A program made the position numbers and the translations under genes. The notes beneath the pieces were generated by a model. The model had not been told where the DNA came from. It worked only from the letters and a program-made list of their open reading frames with translations, and searched no databases. Of a stretch of DNA of 29,258 bases, positions 1 through 6,923 are shown in pieces. This DNA is from CAYLZO01 sp964387775. Its GTDB lineage: Bacteria > Chloroflexota > Anaerolineae > JAAYZQ01. The stretch lies in assembly GCA_964387775.1 (NCBI GenBank), contig CAYLZO010000035.1:1-29258 (forward strand), given 5' to 3'. Every line of letters begins with the position of its first letter. Position 1 is the stretch's first letter.

Positions 1-90
1 TCGTACGAGGGACCCTGCGCGAAATGCGTAGGCCCGCCTACGTGTTTTGGCGTAGAAACCTCGCAGTTCGGGAAACGGCGACGTCCTTGT

Positions 91-119
91 TTGTATCCAG
101 CCTGGTCTAATGATATAAT
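91..119 (+). promoter_or_regulatory. Possible sigma-70 promoter upstream of the two-component operon
   Basis: A perfect TATAAT (114-119) lies 17 bp downstream of a weak -35 (TTGTAT, 91-96). It would give a transcript of about 330 nt before the response regulator start, passing through the hairpins at 156-225 and 335-406. The perfect -10 is the main support; the -35 matches consensus poorly. Confidence 0.35.
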
Positions 120-155
120 AGCCAGGCATCTTACCGAACATGAATTCGCGGAGCG

Positions 156-225
156 GTAGTGGTAACACGGTAAGTGATAATGTGGGGGACGTCCCCCACG
201 TTATCACTTACTACGTAACCACTAC
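156..225. repeat. 70-bp near-perfect inverted repeat
   Basis: The arms are 156-190 and 191-225, 35 nt each with no loop. They differ at 5 of 35 positions, and the central 18 bp (182-199) is a perfect palindrome. As RNA it would form a very stable hairpin; as DNA it could form a cruciform. No T tract follows, so it is not a canonical Rho-independent terminator. Function unknown. Confidence 0.8.
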
Positions 226-334
226 CCGAGGGGCAAGGCTGCTTGCAGAATAGCCAGGTCGAGCCAAAATGGGAGATTCATTACCCGACACGGGAACCGA
301 AGGCACACCGTACCGGCACGGTGTTCCTGCGAAT

Positions 335-406
335 CACTGAACCACTGAACGTGCTGACTGCACTGAGGCTTTTTCAGTGGTTTCAGTGTCTTTCAGTGAA
401 TCAGTG
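335..406. repeat. Cluster of CACTGA/TCAGTG hexamers
   Basis: CACTGA occurs in forward orientation at 335, 343 and 361. Its reverse complement TCAGTG occurs at 374, 383, 393 and 401. The forward-then-reverse arrangement allows several alternative stems. It ends 65 nt before the response regulator start, so it could be an operator array or a structured leader. Confidence 0.65.
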
Positions 407-471
407 ATCCAGGAGACAGGGCGACCAAGCCGTTCTAGACGTGCTGCCGGGTGCAGAAAATGGGAGACAGT

Positions 472-1137
472 GTGAAGACCATCAAGATCTTGCTGGCCGA
501 CGACCACGCCTTTGTGCGCCAGGGCACCCGCGAGCTGCTAGAACAGCAGCCCGACCTGGAGGTCGTAGCCGAGGCCGATAACGGCCGTCAGGCCGTGCAA
601 TTGGCCCTCAAAGAGCGGCCCGACGTGGTGATCATGGATTTCGCCATGCCGGAACTCAACGGCATCGAGGCCACGCGGCAGATCAAGGCCGTCGCGCCGA
701 GCGTCACCATCCTGGTCCTCACGGCCTACGATAGCGAGCAATACGTCTTTGCCTTCCTCGAAGCAGGCGCGGCCGGCTACCTGCTCAAGGACGTGAGCGT
801 GGACGAGCTGGTCAAGGCCATCCGGGCCGTGCACGCCGGCGAATCGATGCTCCACCCGGCCATCGCCCGCAAGGTCATCAATCACTTCTCTCACTCCGAC
901 CAGAAGCAGTCAACGGGCGATCTCTTGGAGCAACTCACCGACCGCGAAGTCGAAGTCCTGCGGCTGGCCGCCAAAGGTATGTCGAACCGCGACATCTCGC
1001 GCGAGCTGCACATCAGCGTGCGCACGGTCCAGACCCACCTGAGCAACGTCTTTAACAAATTGGGCGTGGGCTCTCGAACCGAAGCTGTCGTCCTGGGCTT
1101 GAGAAAAGGGCTGTTCAGCCTGGAAGAAACCCGTTAG
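472..1137 (+). CDS. NarL/FixJ-family response regulator (REC + LuxR-type HTH)
   Basis: This is a DNA-binding response regulator. From the GTG at 472 it is 221 aa. The N-terminal receiver domain has the acidic pair in LLADDH, the phospho-acceptor Asp at about residue 56 (MDFAMP), the Thr of LVLTAY and the Lys of LLKD. A C-terminal LuxR-type helix-turn-helix begins at LTDREVEVLRLAAKG and continues through VRTVQTHLSNV. I prefer GTG 472 because GGGAG (462-466) sits 5 nt upstream; GTG 451 and ATG 460 are in-frame alternatives. It lies 20 bp upstream of a histidine kinase, its likely partner, and folD follows, so the pair may control C1 or Wood-Ljungdahl genes (inference). Domain call is secure; target genes are unknown. 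Confidence 0.93.
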   Translation: MKTIKILLADDHAFVRQGTRELLEQQPDLEVVAEADNGRQAVQLALKERPDVVIMDFAMPELNGIEATRQIKAVAPSVTILVLTAYDSEQYVFAFLEAGAAGYLLKDVSVDELVKAIRAVHAGESMLHPAIARKVINHFSHSDQKQSTGDLLEQLTDREVEVLRLAAKGMSNRDISRELHISVRTVQTHLSNVFNKLGVGSRTEAVVLGLRKGLFSLEETR

Positions 1138-1157
1138 CGTTAACCCGAGGCAAAAGT

Positions 1158-2765
1158 ATGAACCCACAGAACAACAGAGAGCGACCGTCTTACGACCGGA
1201 TCGCCGCCCGACTCCACTCCATCAACGAGGTCACGACCACGCTGACCCAATCCTTCGACCTGGAACAGACGCTGGACGATAACCTGGACAAGGTCTTGCA
1301 AGTGCTCGGCATGGAGGTCGGCGCTGTTTTTCTGCTGAATGCGGCGGAACAGGGACTGACGCTGGTGGCCCACCGCAACCTGCCCACCGAGGTGCTCGAA
1401 TGCGCCAACGGCACGCGGGCGGCCCGGATGCTGGCCCGGAACGAGGAGCTGCTGTGCAAGTTGGCCGGCCCCCTGCGGGCCAAGGGCGAGGTCAACGGCC
1501 TGCTCTTTGTCGGCGACCGGGTCTCGTGTCCCGTGTTGCGGCAGGAGGTCGAGCTCCTCGATACCATCTGCAACATCATGGGCGTGTTCGTGGACAACGT
1601 CCGCCTCTACCAGGAGCGGACGCGCCAACTCCAGATCGAGCGCGCCGTACTCCAGGTGGCCGAAGAGGTGACAACCGAGCTGGAGCTGGACCGCGTCCTG
1701 CCCAAGATCATGGAGATTGCCGTTGGGGTCACAGATACCGAAGGTGGCGTGGTGGCCTTGCTGGACGAAGAGCGAAGTGTCATCACCTACCCCTACCTCC
1801 ATCATTTGCCCCAGGACCTGGCCGAAGTGACGGTGGCCAAAGGTGAGGGTCTCTCCGGGGAGGTGATGACCACGGGCCGGCCCACCGTCATTGACAACTA
1901 CCAGGCCTATCCCCGGGGCGTGCCCGCCTTTGTCGAAGCGGGCCTGACCAGTGTGGCCGTCGTGCCCATCGTCAGCGGCGACCGGACCTTTGGCGCGCTG
2001 AGTGTCCTCTCGCTGAACGCCAGGAAGAGCTTCTCGGACCGGGAGGTCGCCATTCTGACGGCCATTGGCCGCCAGGCCGGCATCGCCATCGAAAATGCCT
2101 ATCTGTACGAAAACATGCGCTTCTACGCCCGCAAGATCACCCAGGCCCAGGAAAACGAGCGCAAGCGCATCGCCCGCGAGCTGCACGACGACACCATCCA
2201 GTCGCTGATCGCCCTCTCGCGCCAAATGGAAGCGTTGCTCACTTCCGGCGAAAAGCTGGCATCCGGCATGACGGGACGCATCCAGGAGTTACAAGAGCAA
2301 ACCCTGGACGTGATCAAGCGGGTGCGCCGCTTCAGCCAGGACCTCCGGCCCTCCATCCTGGACGACTTGGGGCTTCTCCCAACCCTGCAAGAACTGATGG
2401 CCGAGTTGAACCGTGAGGACGGCCTCAAGGCCGAATTCCACGTCATCGGCCGGGAGCGGCGCCTGTCAACGGAGGTGGAATTGACGCTCTTCCGCATCGC
2501 CCAGGAAGCGCTGAACAACGTCCGCAGGCACGCCGAGGCCGACCGGGTCGTGACCACCGTGGAGATGAGCGACAGCGCCGTGCGGATGATGGTCGAGGAC
2601 GACGGCAAGGGCTTCAAGCCGCCGACCTTCACCGATCATCCATCCACCACGAACAAACTGGGCCTGATCGGCATGCAGGAGCGGGCCCGGCTGCTGGGCG
2701 GCATGCTGGTCGTGAACTCGGCCCCCGGCCGGGGCACCAAAGTCATCGTCAACGTGCCCGTTTGA
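1158..2765 (+). CDS. Soluble GAF-GAF sensor histidine kinase (HisKA_3/NarX-type)
   Basis: A 535-aa histidine kinase with no visible membrane segment, so it should act in the cytoplasm. Order: first GAF-like region (about 25-150, short for the family), second GAF (about 165-315), HisKA_3 dimerisation helix with phospho-acceptor His343 in ARELHDD, and a C-terminal HATPase_c domain with the N box (EALNNVRRHAE), DDGKGF and the GLIGMQERARLLGG helix. This architecture belongs with NarL-type regulators, matching the upstream gene. The protein has exactly four cysteines (82, 100, 124, 138), all in the first GAF region, which suggests a thiol, Fe-S or other metal-based sensor (inference). It ends 26 bp before the preferred folD start, so the genes are probably co-transcribed. 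Confidence 0.92.
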   Translation: MNPQNNRERPSYDRIAARLHSINEVTTTLTQSFDLEQTLDDNLDKVLQVLGMEVGAVFLLNAAEQGLTLVAHRNLPTEVLECANGTRAARMLARNEELLCKLAGPLRAKGEVNGLLFVGDRVSCPVLRQEVELLDTICNIMGVFVDNVRLYQERTRQLQIERAVLQVAEEVTTELELDRVLPKIMEIAVGVTDTEGGVVALLDEERSVITYPYLHHLPQDLAEVTVAKGEGLSGEVMTTGRPTVIDNYQAYPRGVPAFVEAGLTSVAVVPIVSGDRTFGALSVLSLNARKSFSDREVAILTAIGRQAGIAIENAYLYENMRFYARKITQAQENERKRIARELHDDTIQSLIALSRQMEALLTSGEKLASGMTGRIQELQEQTLDVIKRVRRFSQDLRPSILDDLGLLPTLQELMAELNREDGLKAEFHVIGRERRLSTEVELTLFRIAQEALNNVRRHAEADRVVTTVEMSDSAVRMMVEDDGKGFKPPTFTDHPSTTNKLGLIGMQERARLLGGMLVVNSAPGRGTKVIVNVPV

Positions 2766-2780
2766 GCCCAGACCAAAACC

Positions 2781-2786
2781 AGGAGG
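2781..2786 (+). promoter_or_regulatory. Shine-Dalgarno that sets the long folD start
   Basis: AGGAGG at 2781-2786 lies 5 nt before ATG 2792. It supports ATG 2792 over the TTG at 2762 that overlaps the kinase stop. Confidence 0.7.
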
Positions 2787-2791
2787 AAGCG

Positions 2792-3970
2792 ATGAATGCC
2801 GAAGCGATCATAGCCACCGAAGTCAAGCCCCAGCTCGTAGAAGCCTTTGGCCGGCAGACGGCCAACTCCCTCGTCACACAGGGGACCCTGGCCTACGTCA
2901 GCTCGGACGGCAGCGAAGGGGAGCGATACGAAGCCTTCCTGCGGGCCATTTGCTCCGACGAGCGGGTGCTCAAGGTGTGGGGCGAAGAGATCGCGGCCGA
3001 AAAGCTGGACGAGTGGCAGGCGGACTATGCGAGGCACGCCACCCGCCTCTCAGAAATTTCCCAGAAAGGAGAAGAAAAAGTGACAGCCCAGATTTTAGAC
3101 GGACGCGCCATGTCCAAGGAGGTCCGGCGAGAGGTCATCGCCGGGGTAAAAGAGTTTGAGGAAAAGTACGGCTTTACGCCGACCATCGCCGTGGTGCGGG
3201 CCGGATCGGACCCGGCTTCGGTCAGTTACGGCAAGATGATCAAAAAATCGTTCGAGGGCGCAGGCATGAACTTTATCCTGCACACCCTGCCCGACGACGC
3301 CACCACGGACGACGTGGTGGACGTGGTCGCCACACTCAACGCCGACGGCGACGTCCACGGCATCATGGTCCAGGAGCCGCTGCCCAAAGGCATCGACGGC
3401 GACGAGGTCAAGGCCACGCTCCTGCCCCGCAAGGACGCCGACGGCGTGAGCCCCATCAACGCCGGGCGGCTGGCCCAGGCGGCGCCCGTGGGCCGGGACT
3501 CGGGCATGCAGGATTATCTCGTGCCGGCCACGCCCCTCGGCGGGCTGGAGATGCTGCTGCGGGCCGGCGTCGAGATCTCGGGCAAGCGGGCCGTGGTCGT
3601 GGGCCGCTCCAACATCGTCGGCCGGCCGATGTCCTTCCTGCTGATGCAGCATCACGCCACGGTGAGCATGTGCCACTCGCGCACGCAGAACCTGGGCGAA
3701 GTGACGCGCGAGGCCGACATCCTGTGTGCGGCCGTGGGCGTGGCCCATCTCATCACCGCCGACATGGTCAAGCCGGGCGCCATCGTCATCGATTTCGGCT
3801 TCAACCGGCTGGGCGACCGCTGGGTGGGCGACGTGGATTTTGAGGCCGTCAAGGAAGTGGCGGGCATGATCACGCCCGTGCCCGGCGGGACCGGCTCGAT
3901 GACCAACGTCATCCTGATGCGCAACGTGCTGGAGGCCGCCGAGCGGCAGATGCAGCGGCGGAGGGGGTGA
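2792..3970 (+). CDS. folD: FolD-like methylene-THF dehydrogenase/cyclohydrolase with N-terminal extension
   Basis: This protein would interconvert 5,10-methylene-THF and formyl-THF in the methyl branch. From ATG 2792 it is 392 aa, against about 285-300 for FolD. The FolD core starts at residue 97, exactly at an internal GTG (3080) with its own AAGGAG. The first 96 residues (LVEAFGRQTAN..., acidic, alpha-helical looking) match no domain I recognise. In the core I see PAS-x-SY, VQEPLP, KDADG, the Rossmann signature VVVGRSNIVGRPMS and the C-terminal PVPGGTGSMT (usually PGGVGPMT). Aligned without gaps to E. coli FolD, catalytic Tyr50 is kept (Tyr146 here), but Lys54, the cyclohydrolase residue, is Ile (Ile150; 54 when counted from the GTG). 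Dehydrogenase activity is likely; cyclohydrolase activity is doubtful. Confidence 0.88.
   Translation: MNAEAIIATEVKPQLVEAFGRQTANSLVTQGTLAYVSSDGSEGERYEAFLRAICSDERVLKVWGEEIAAEKLDEWQADYARHATRLSEISQKGEEKVTAQILDGRAMSKEVRREVIAGVKEFEEKYGFTPTIAVVRAGSDPASVSYGKMIKKSFEGAGMNFILHTLPDDATTDDVVDVVATLNADGDVHGIMVQEPLPKGIDGDEVKATLLPRKDADGVSPINAGRLAQAAPVGRDSGMQDYLVPATPLGGLEMLLRAGVEISGKRAVVVGRSNIVGRPMSFLLMQHHATVSMCHSRTQNLGEVTREADILCAAVGVAHLITADMVKPGAIVIDFGFNRLGDRWVGDVDFEAVKEVAGMITPVPGGTGSMTNVILMRNVLEAAERQMQRRRG
3066..3082 (+). promoter_or_regulatory. Internal Shine-Dalgarno and GTG start inside folD
   Basis: AAGGAG (3066-3071) lies 8 nt before an in-frame GTG (3080-3082). That GTG falls where canonical FolD proteins begin (VTAQILDGRAM...). 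Initiation here would give a normal-length FolD of 296 aa alongside or instead of the 392-aa form. Confidence 0.6.
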
Positions 3971-4011
3971 GCCCACACCCGACTGACCGCCAGTCACAAA
4001 AGAAATTATGT

Positions 4012-4040
4012 TTGACATCCGCTGGGGGCTGTGGTACACT
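4012..4040 (+). promoter_or_regulatory. Strong sigma-70 promoter for fhs
   Basis: The elements are TTGACA (4012-4017), a 17-bp spacer and TACACT (4035-4040) with an extended -10 TG at 4032-4033. The -35 is a perfect consensus. It lies in the 160-bp gap after folD. The start would be near 4047, leaving a leader of about 84 nt with a small CGTGA/TCACG stem at 4047-4062. Confidence 0.75.
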
Positions 4041-4130
4041 AGGCCCCGTGATTTCCGTCACGATCAAAACCCGCAACCGAAAAGCCCAAGGCAGAGCTGC
4101 CGCCGATAGTATAACACAAGGAGGATAGGA

Positions 4131-6017
4131 ATGCTTGTTGAAGTCAAACACCCCGTACCGAGCGACATCGAGATCGCCCAGGAAGCAGAGATGCAGCCGA
4201 TCAAGGAGGTCGCTGCCAAGCTGGGACTGAGCGAGGACGATCTGGACCTGTACGGCAAGTACAAGGCCAAGGTGCACCTCGACGTCCTGGAGAAATTCGC
4301 AGATCGGCCCAACGGCAAATACATCGACGTCACGGCCATCACGCCCACGCCGCTGGGCGAGGGCAAGACCGTGACGACCATTGGCGTGAGCCAGGGTCTG
4401 CACCACATCGGCAAAAAGGTCATGACCTGCATCCGCCAGCCGTCCCAGGGGCCGACCTTTGGCATCAAGGGCGGCGCGGCGGGTGGCGGCTACAGCCAGG
4501 TCGTGCCCATGGAGGACTTTAACCTCCACCTCACGGGCGACATCCACGCCGTAGGCGCGGCCCACAACCTGCTGGCGGCCGCCATCGACAACCGCCTGGC
4601 CAAAGAGGCCCGCTGGAGCACCGACTACCTGGCCAAGGCCCTCTGCCCCGACGACGAGTACACCGACTCGATGCGCAAACGCCTGGACAAGCTGGGCATC
4701 GAATCGGCAAAGCCCTCGGACCTGAGCGACGAGGACAAGGAGCGGATGTTCCGCCTGCACATCGACCCTTACTCCATCCAGTGGCGGCGCGTGGTCGACG
4801 TCTCGGACGCCTCGCTGCGTAACATCATTTGCGGGTTGGGGAGCGTCAACGACGGCACGCCGCGCGAGTCCGGCTACGACATCACCGTCGCGTCGGAGAT
4901 TATGGCCGCGCTGGCCATGTGCAGCGACCTGGCCGACCTGCGCGAGCGGATGGGCCGCATCATCGTCGGCACCAGCCGCAAGGGCGGCCTGACCCACGTC
5001 CGGCCCGTCGAGCCCATCACGGCCGAGGACCTGAACGTGGCCGGGGCCATGACGGTTTTGCTCAAAGAGGCCATCATGCCCAACTTGATGCAGACCCTGG
5101 CCGGCAGCCCGGCGTTCGTCCACTGCGGGCCGTTCGCCAACATTGCCCAGGGCAACAGCTCCATCATCGCCGACAAGATCGCGCTCAAGCTGGCCGATTA
5201 CGTCGTGACCGAGTCGGGCTTTGGCGCCGACTGCGGCATGGAAAAGTTTATGAACCTCAAGAGCCGCTACAGCGGCCTGGTGCCCAACTGCGTGGTGCTG
5301 GTCAGCACGGTGCGCGCCCTCAAGATGCACGGCGGTGGTCCCAAGGTCGTCGCCGGCCAGCCGCTGCACAGAGCCTACACCGAGGAAAACCTGGAGCTGC
5401 TGGAAAAGGGCCTGCCCAACCTGTTGCAGCACATCGAGAACGCGCTCAAGTTCGGCGTGCCCGTCGTCGTGGCCATCAACCGCTTCAAGGACGACACCGA
5501 CGCCGAGATCGAGCTGATCCGCAAGCGCGCCCGCGAGACCGGCGCCGAGGATGCTGTGGAGAGCAGCGTCTGGATGAACGGCGCGGCCGGCGGCGCCGCC
5601 CTGGCCGAGGCTGTAGTCAAGGCCTGCGAAAAGCCGAGCAACTTCCAGTTCCTATACCCGCTGGACGTACCCATCAAGGAGAAAATCGAGACGGTCGCCA
5701 AAGAGATCTATCGCGCCGACGGCGTCAGCTACACGCCCGAGGCCGAGGCCAAGATCCGGCTCTTTGAGAGCATGGGGCTGGGCAACCTGCCGCTCTGCAT
5801 GGCCAAGACCCACCTCTCCTTCAGCCACGATCCCAAGTTGAAGGGCACGCCGCGCGGCTTTGCGCTGCCCATCACCGACGTGCGGGCCAGCGTGGGCGCC
5901 GGCTTTATCTTCCCGCTGTGCGGCACCATGCGGACCATGCCCGGCCTGCCCACCCGCCCGGCCTTTACCGACGTGGACCTGGACCTGGAGACCGGCCAGG
6001 TCGTCGGCCTGTTCTAG
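4131..6017 (+). CDS. fhs: Formate-tetrahydrofolate ligase (long type)
   Basis: This enzyme makes 10-formyl-THF from formate, ATP and THF, the ATP-consuming entry step of the methyl branch. Start ATG 4131 follows AAGGAGG (4118-4124). Visible motifs are the P-loop TPLGEGKTVTT, QPSQGPTFGIKGGAAGGGYSQV, FNLHLTGDIHA and, near the C-terminus, the PLCGTMRTMPGLP segment. At 628 aa it is longer than typical bacterial Fhs (about 555-560). Much of the excess is an insertion at about residues 156-210 containing KRLDKLGIE and DLSDEDKERMFRLHIDP, which resembles the same region of eukaryotic C1-THF synthases (RRLKRLGIE..., recalled from memory). The gene is monocistronic by context, with its own promoter and a hairpin terminator. 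Confidence 0.97.
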   Translation: MLVEVKHPVPSDIEIAQEAEMQPIKEVAAKLGLSEDDLDLYGKYKAKVHLDVLEKFADRPNGKYIDVTAITPTPLGEGKTVTTIGVSQGLHHIGKKVMTCIRQPSQGPTFGIKGGAAGGGYSQVVPMEDFNLHLTGDIHAVGAAHNLLAAAIDNRLAKEARWSTDYLAKALCPDDEYTDSMRKRLDKLGIESAKPSDLSDEDKERMFRLHIDPYSIQWRRVVDVSDASLRNIICGLGSVNDGTPRESGYDITVASEIMAALAMCSDLADLRERMGRIIVGTSRKGGLTHVRPVEPITAEDLNVAGAMTVLLKEAIMPNLMQTLAGSPAFVHCGPFANIAQGNSSIIADKIALKLADYVVTESGFGADCGMEKFMNLKSRYSGLVPNCVVLVSTVRALKMHGGGPKVVAGQPLHRAYTEENLELLEKGLPNLLQHIENALKFGVPVVVAINRFKDDTDAEIELIRKRARETGAEDAVESSVWMNGAAGGAALAEAVVKACEKPSNFQFLYPLDVPIKEKIETVAKEIYRADGVSYTPEAEAKIRLFESMGLGNLPLCMAKTHLSFSHDPKLKGTPRGFALPITDVRASVGAGFIFPLCGTMRTMPGLPTRPAFTDVDLDLETGQVVGLF

Positions 6018-6049
6018 CTGGCGGAGAGGTAGCCGGTATGACAAAGACC

Positions 6050-6080
6050 AAGATGGGGAGGGCGTGGCCCTCCCCATCTT
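6050..6080 (+). terminator. Terminator hairpin after fhs
   Basis: Perfect 14-bp arms (6050-6063 and 6067-6080) around a GTG loop, GC-rich at the core, 32 bp after the fhs stop. There is no clear T tract after it, so termination efficiency is uncertain. The symmetric stem would work on either strand. Confidence 0.7.
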
Positions 6081-6147
6081 GAAAGTGATTGGGCGGACCG
6101 GCACACGACCTAACAAACATGATTTACAACTTTCCAGGCAGTCAATC

Positions 6148-6175
6148 TTGCAATGTGGCTGCTTTGTGCTATAAT
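6148..6175 (+). promoter_or_regulatory. Promoter of the RelE-like TA module
   Basis: TTGCAA (6148-6153), a 16-bp spacer and a perfect TATAAT (6170-6175) with extended -10 TG at 6167-6168. It lies 101 bp upstream of the antitoxin start. Confidence 0.65.
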
Positions 6176-6276
6176 GGGCTAGCGTGCAGATTGCTCGAAG
6201 CGTGATGTGCTGATTTGATATTCGCCATCACCAACAAACGAGAAAGAAACGAACTGAGAAGCAAGGCTATGGTGCC

Positions 6277-6645
6277 ATGAGTGAAGTGACTCTGGATCAA
6301 CCACTGAGCTCCATAACAGTTGGCGATTTGAAAGAATTGATGCAGGATTGGATGAGGGAGGCAATCGCAAAGCGCCGGGGGGATTATTTCTTGGACGATG
6401 ACGGTTATCTGGTTTTCACGACCGAAGAAGCCTACGCAGCCTACCTCGACCGGCACGAGGCCAAGCTCCCAAGCGAGGTCCGAGCCTACTTTATCGACGA
6501 CCAGGGATACAAGACGCGCTACAGCGACTGGGAACCTACTCCAGAATACGCAGATGAATTGGACACCGCCGAGAAAGAGATCGCTGCTGGCAAGGTCCAC
6601 GATTTTGGCCACATCGTCGCAGAATTGGGCCTGGACAGCGCGTGA
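6277..6645 (+). CDS. Putative antitoxin of a RelE-like TA pair
   Basis: A 122-aa acidic protein directly upstream of and overlapping a RelE/ParE-like toxin, so an antitoxin by position. I do not recognise its family with certainty. The N-terminal part (SSITVGDLKELMQDWMREAI) looks helical and could carry dimerisation or DNA binding. The middle has two similar segments, DDDGYLVF and DDQGYKTRY, that might be a short internal repeat. The C-terminus (KVHDFGHIVAELGLDSA) could be the toxin-binding tail. The start ATG 6277 has no strong Shine-Dalgarno. The stop overlaps the toxin start as GTGA, implying translational coupling. Confidence 0.7.
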   Translation: MSEVTLDQPLSSITVGDLKELMQDWMREAIAKRRGDYFLDDDGYLVFTTEEAYAAYLDRHEAKLPSEVRAYFIDDQGYKTRYSDWEPTPEYADELDTAEKEIAAGKVHDFGHIVAELGLDSA

Positions 6646-6908
6646 GTTACCGGATAGTCGCCTCGGACAAGGTCAGACGCCGGCTGGCCAAGCTGCCGCG
6701 CCACATCGCGCAGGACATCGTCGAAAAGATATGCTGGCTGGCAGAGAATGCCGAAGAAATCAAACACGAGCGGCTATCGGGACGCAAGGAATACAGTCTG
6801 CACAGCGGGCAGTATCGCATCCCCTACCTGCTCGACAGAGAAAATGAGCTAGTCACCATCGTAGACGTTGGTAAACACGACAAAGTGTACAGACGGCTTC
6901 AAAGATGA
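6642..6908 (+). CDS. RelE/ParE-superfamily toxin
   Basis: A basic 88-aa protein of RelE/ParE size. The start is GTG 6642, overlapping the antitoxin stop by 4 nt. The sequence has the expected order: N-terminal strand, two helices (VRRRLAKLPRHIAQDIVEKI), a LSGRKEYSLHSGQYRIPYLLD segment holding the conserved Arg of the central strand, and a terminal VDVGKHDKVYRRL resembling the VGHRxxVYR ending of RelE toxins. RelE members cut mRNA on the ribosome and ParE members poison gyrase; sequence alone does not tell me which this is. A strong Shine-Dalgarno for the next gene starts right after its stop. Confidence 0.82.
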   Translation: MSYRIVASDKVRRRLAKLPRHIAQDIVEKICWLAENAEEIKHERLSGRKEYSLHSGQYRIPYLLDRENELVTIVDVGKHDKVYRRLQR

Positions 6909-6923
6909 AAAGGAGGTAATTGC

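Larger units (their letters stand above)
1..450. other. Gene-free, hairpin-rich leader region
   Basis: I find no convincing coding sequence in these 450 bases. The stretch holds several inverted repeats: a 7-bp stem at 27-33/36-42 followed by a short T run, a 70-bp inverted repeat at 156-225, a 7-bp stem at 305-311/318-324, and a cluster of CACTGA/TCAGTG hexamers at 335-406. A TATAAT hexamer lies at 114-119. It could be a structured 5' leader for the operon starting at 472, the 3' end of an upstream unit, or a non-autonomous element. The sequence does not decide between these. Confidence 0.6.

Noticed and set aside
1..450. A tRNA, rRNA or riboswitch in the leader
   Set aside because: I could not fit a cloverleaf, rRNA segment or a known riboswitch core (cobalamin, SAM, THF) to the hairpins here.
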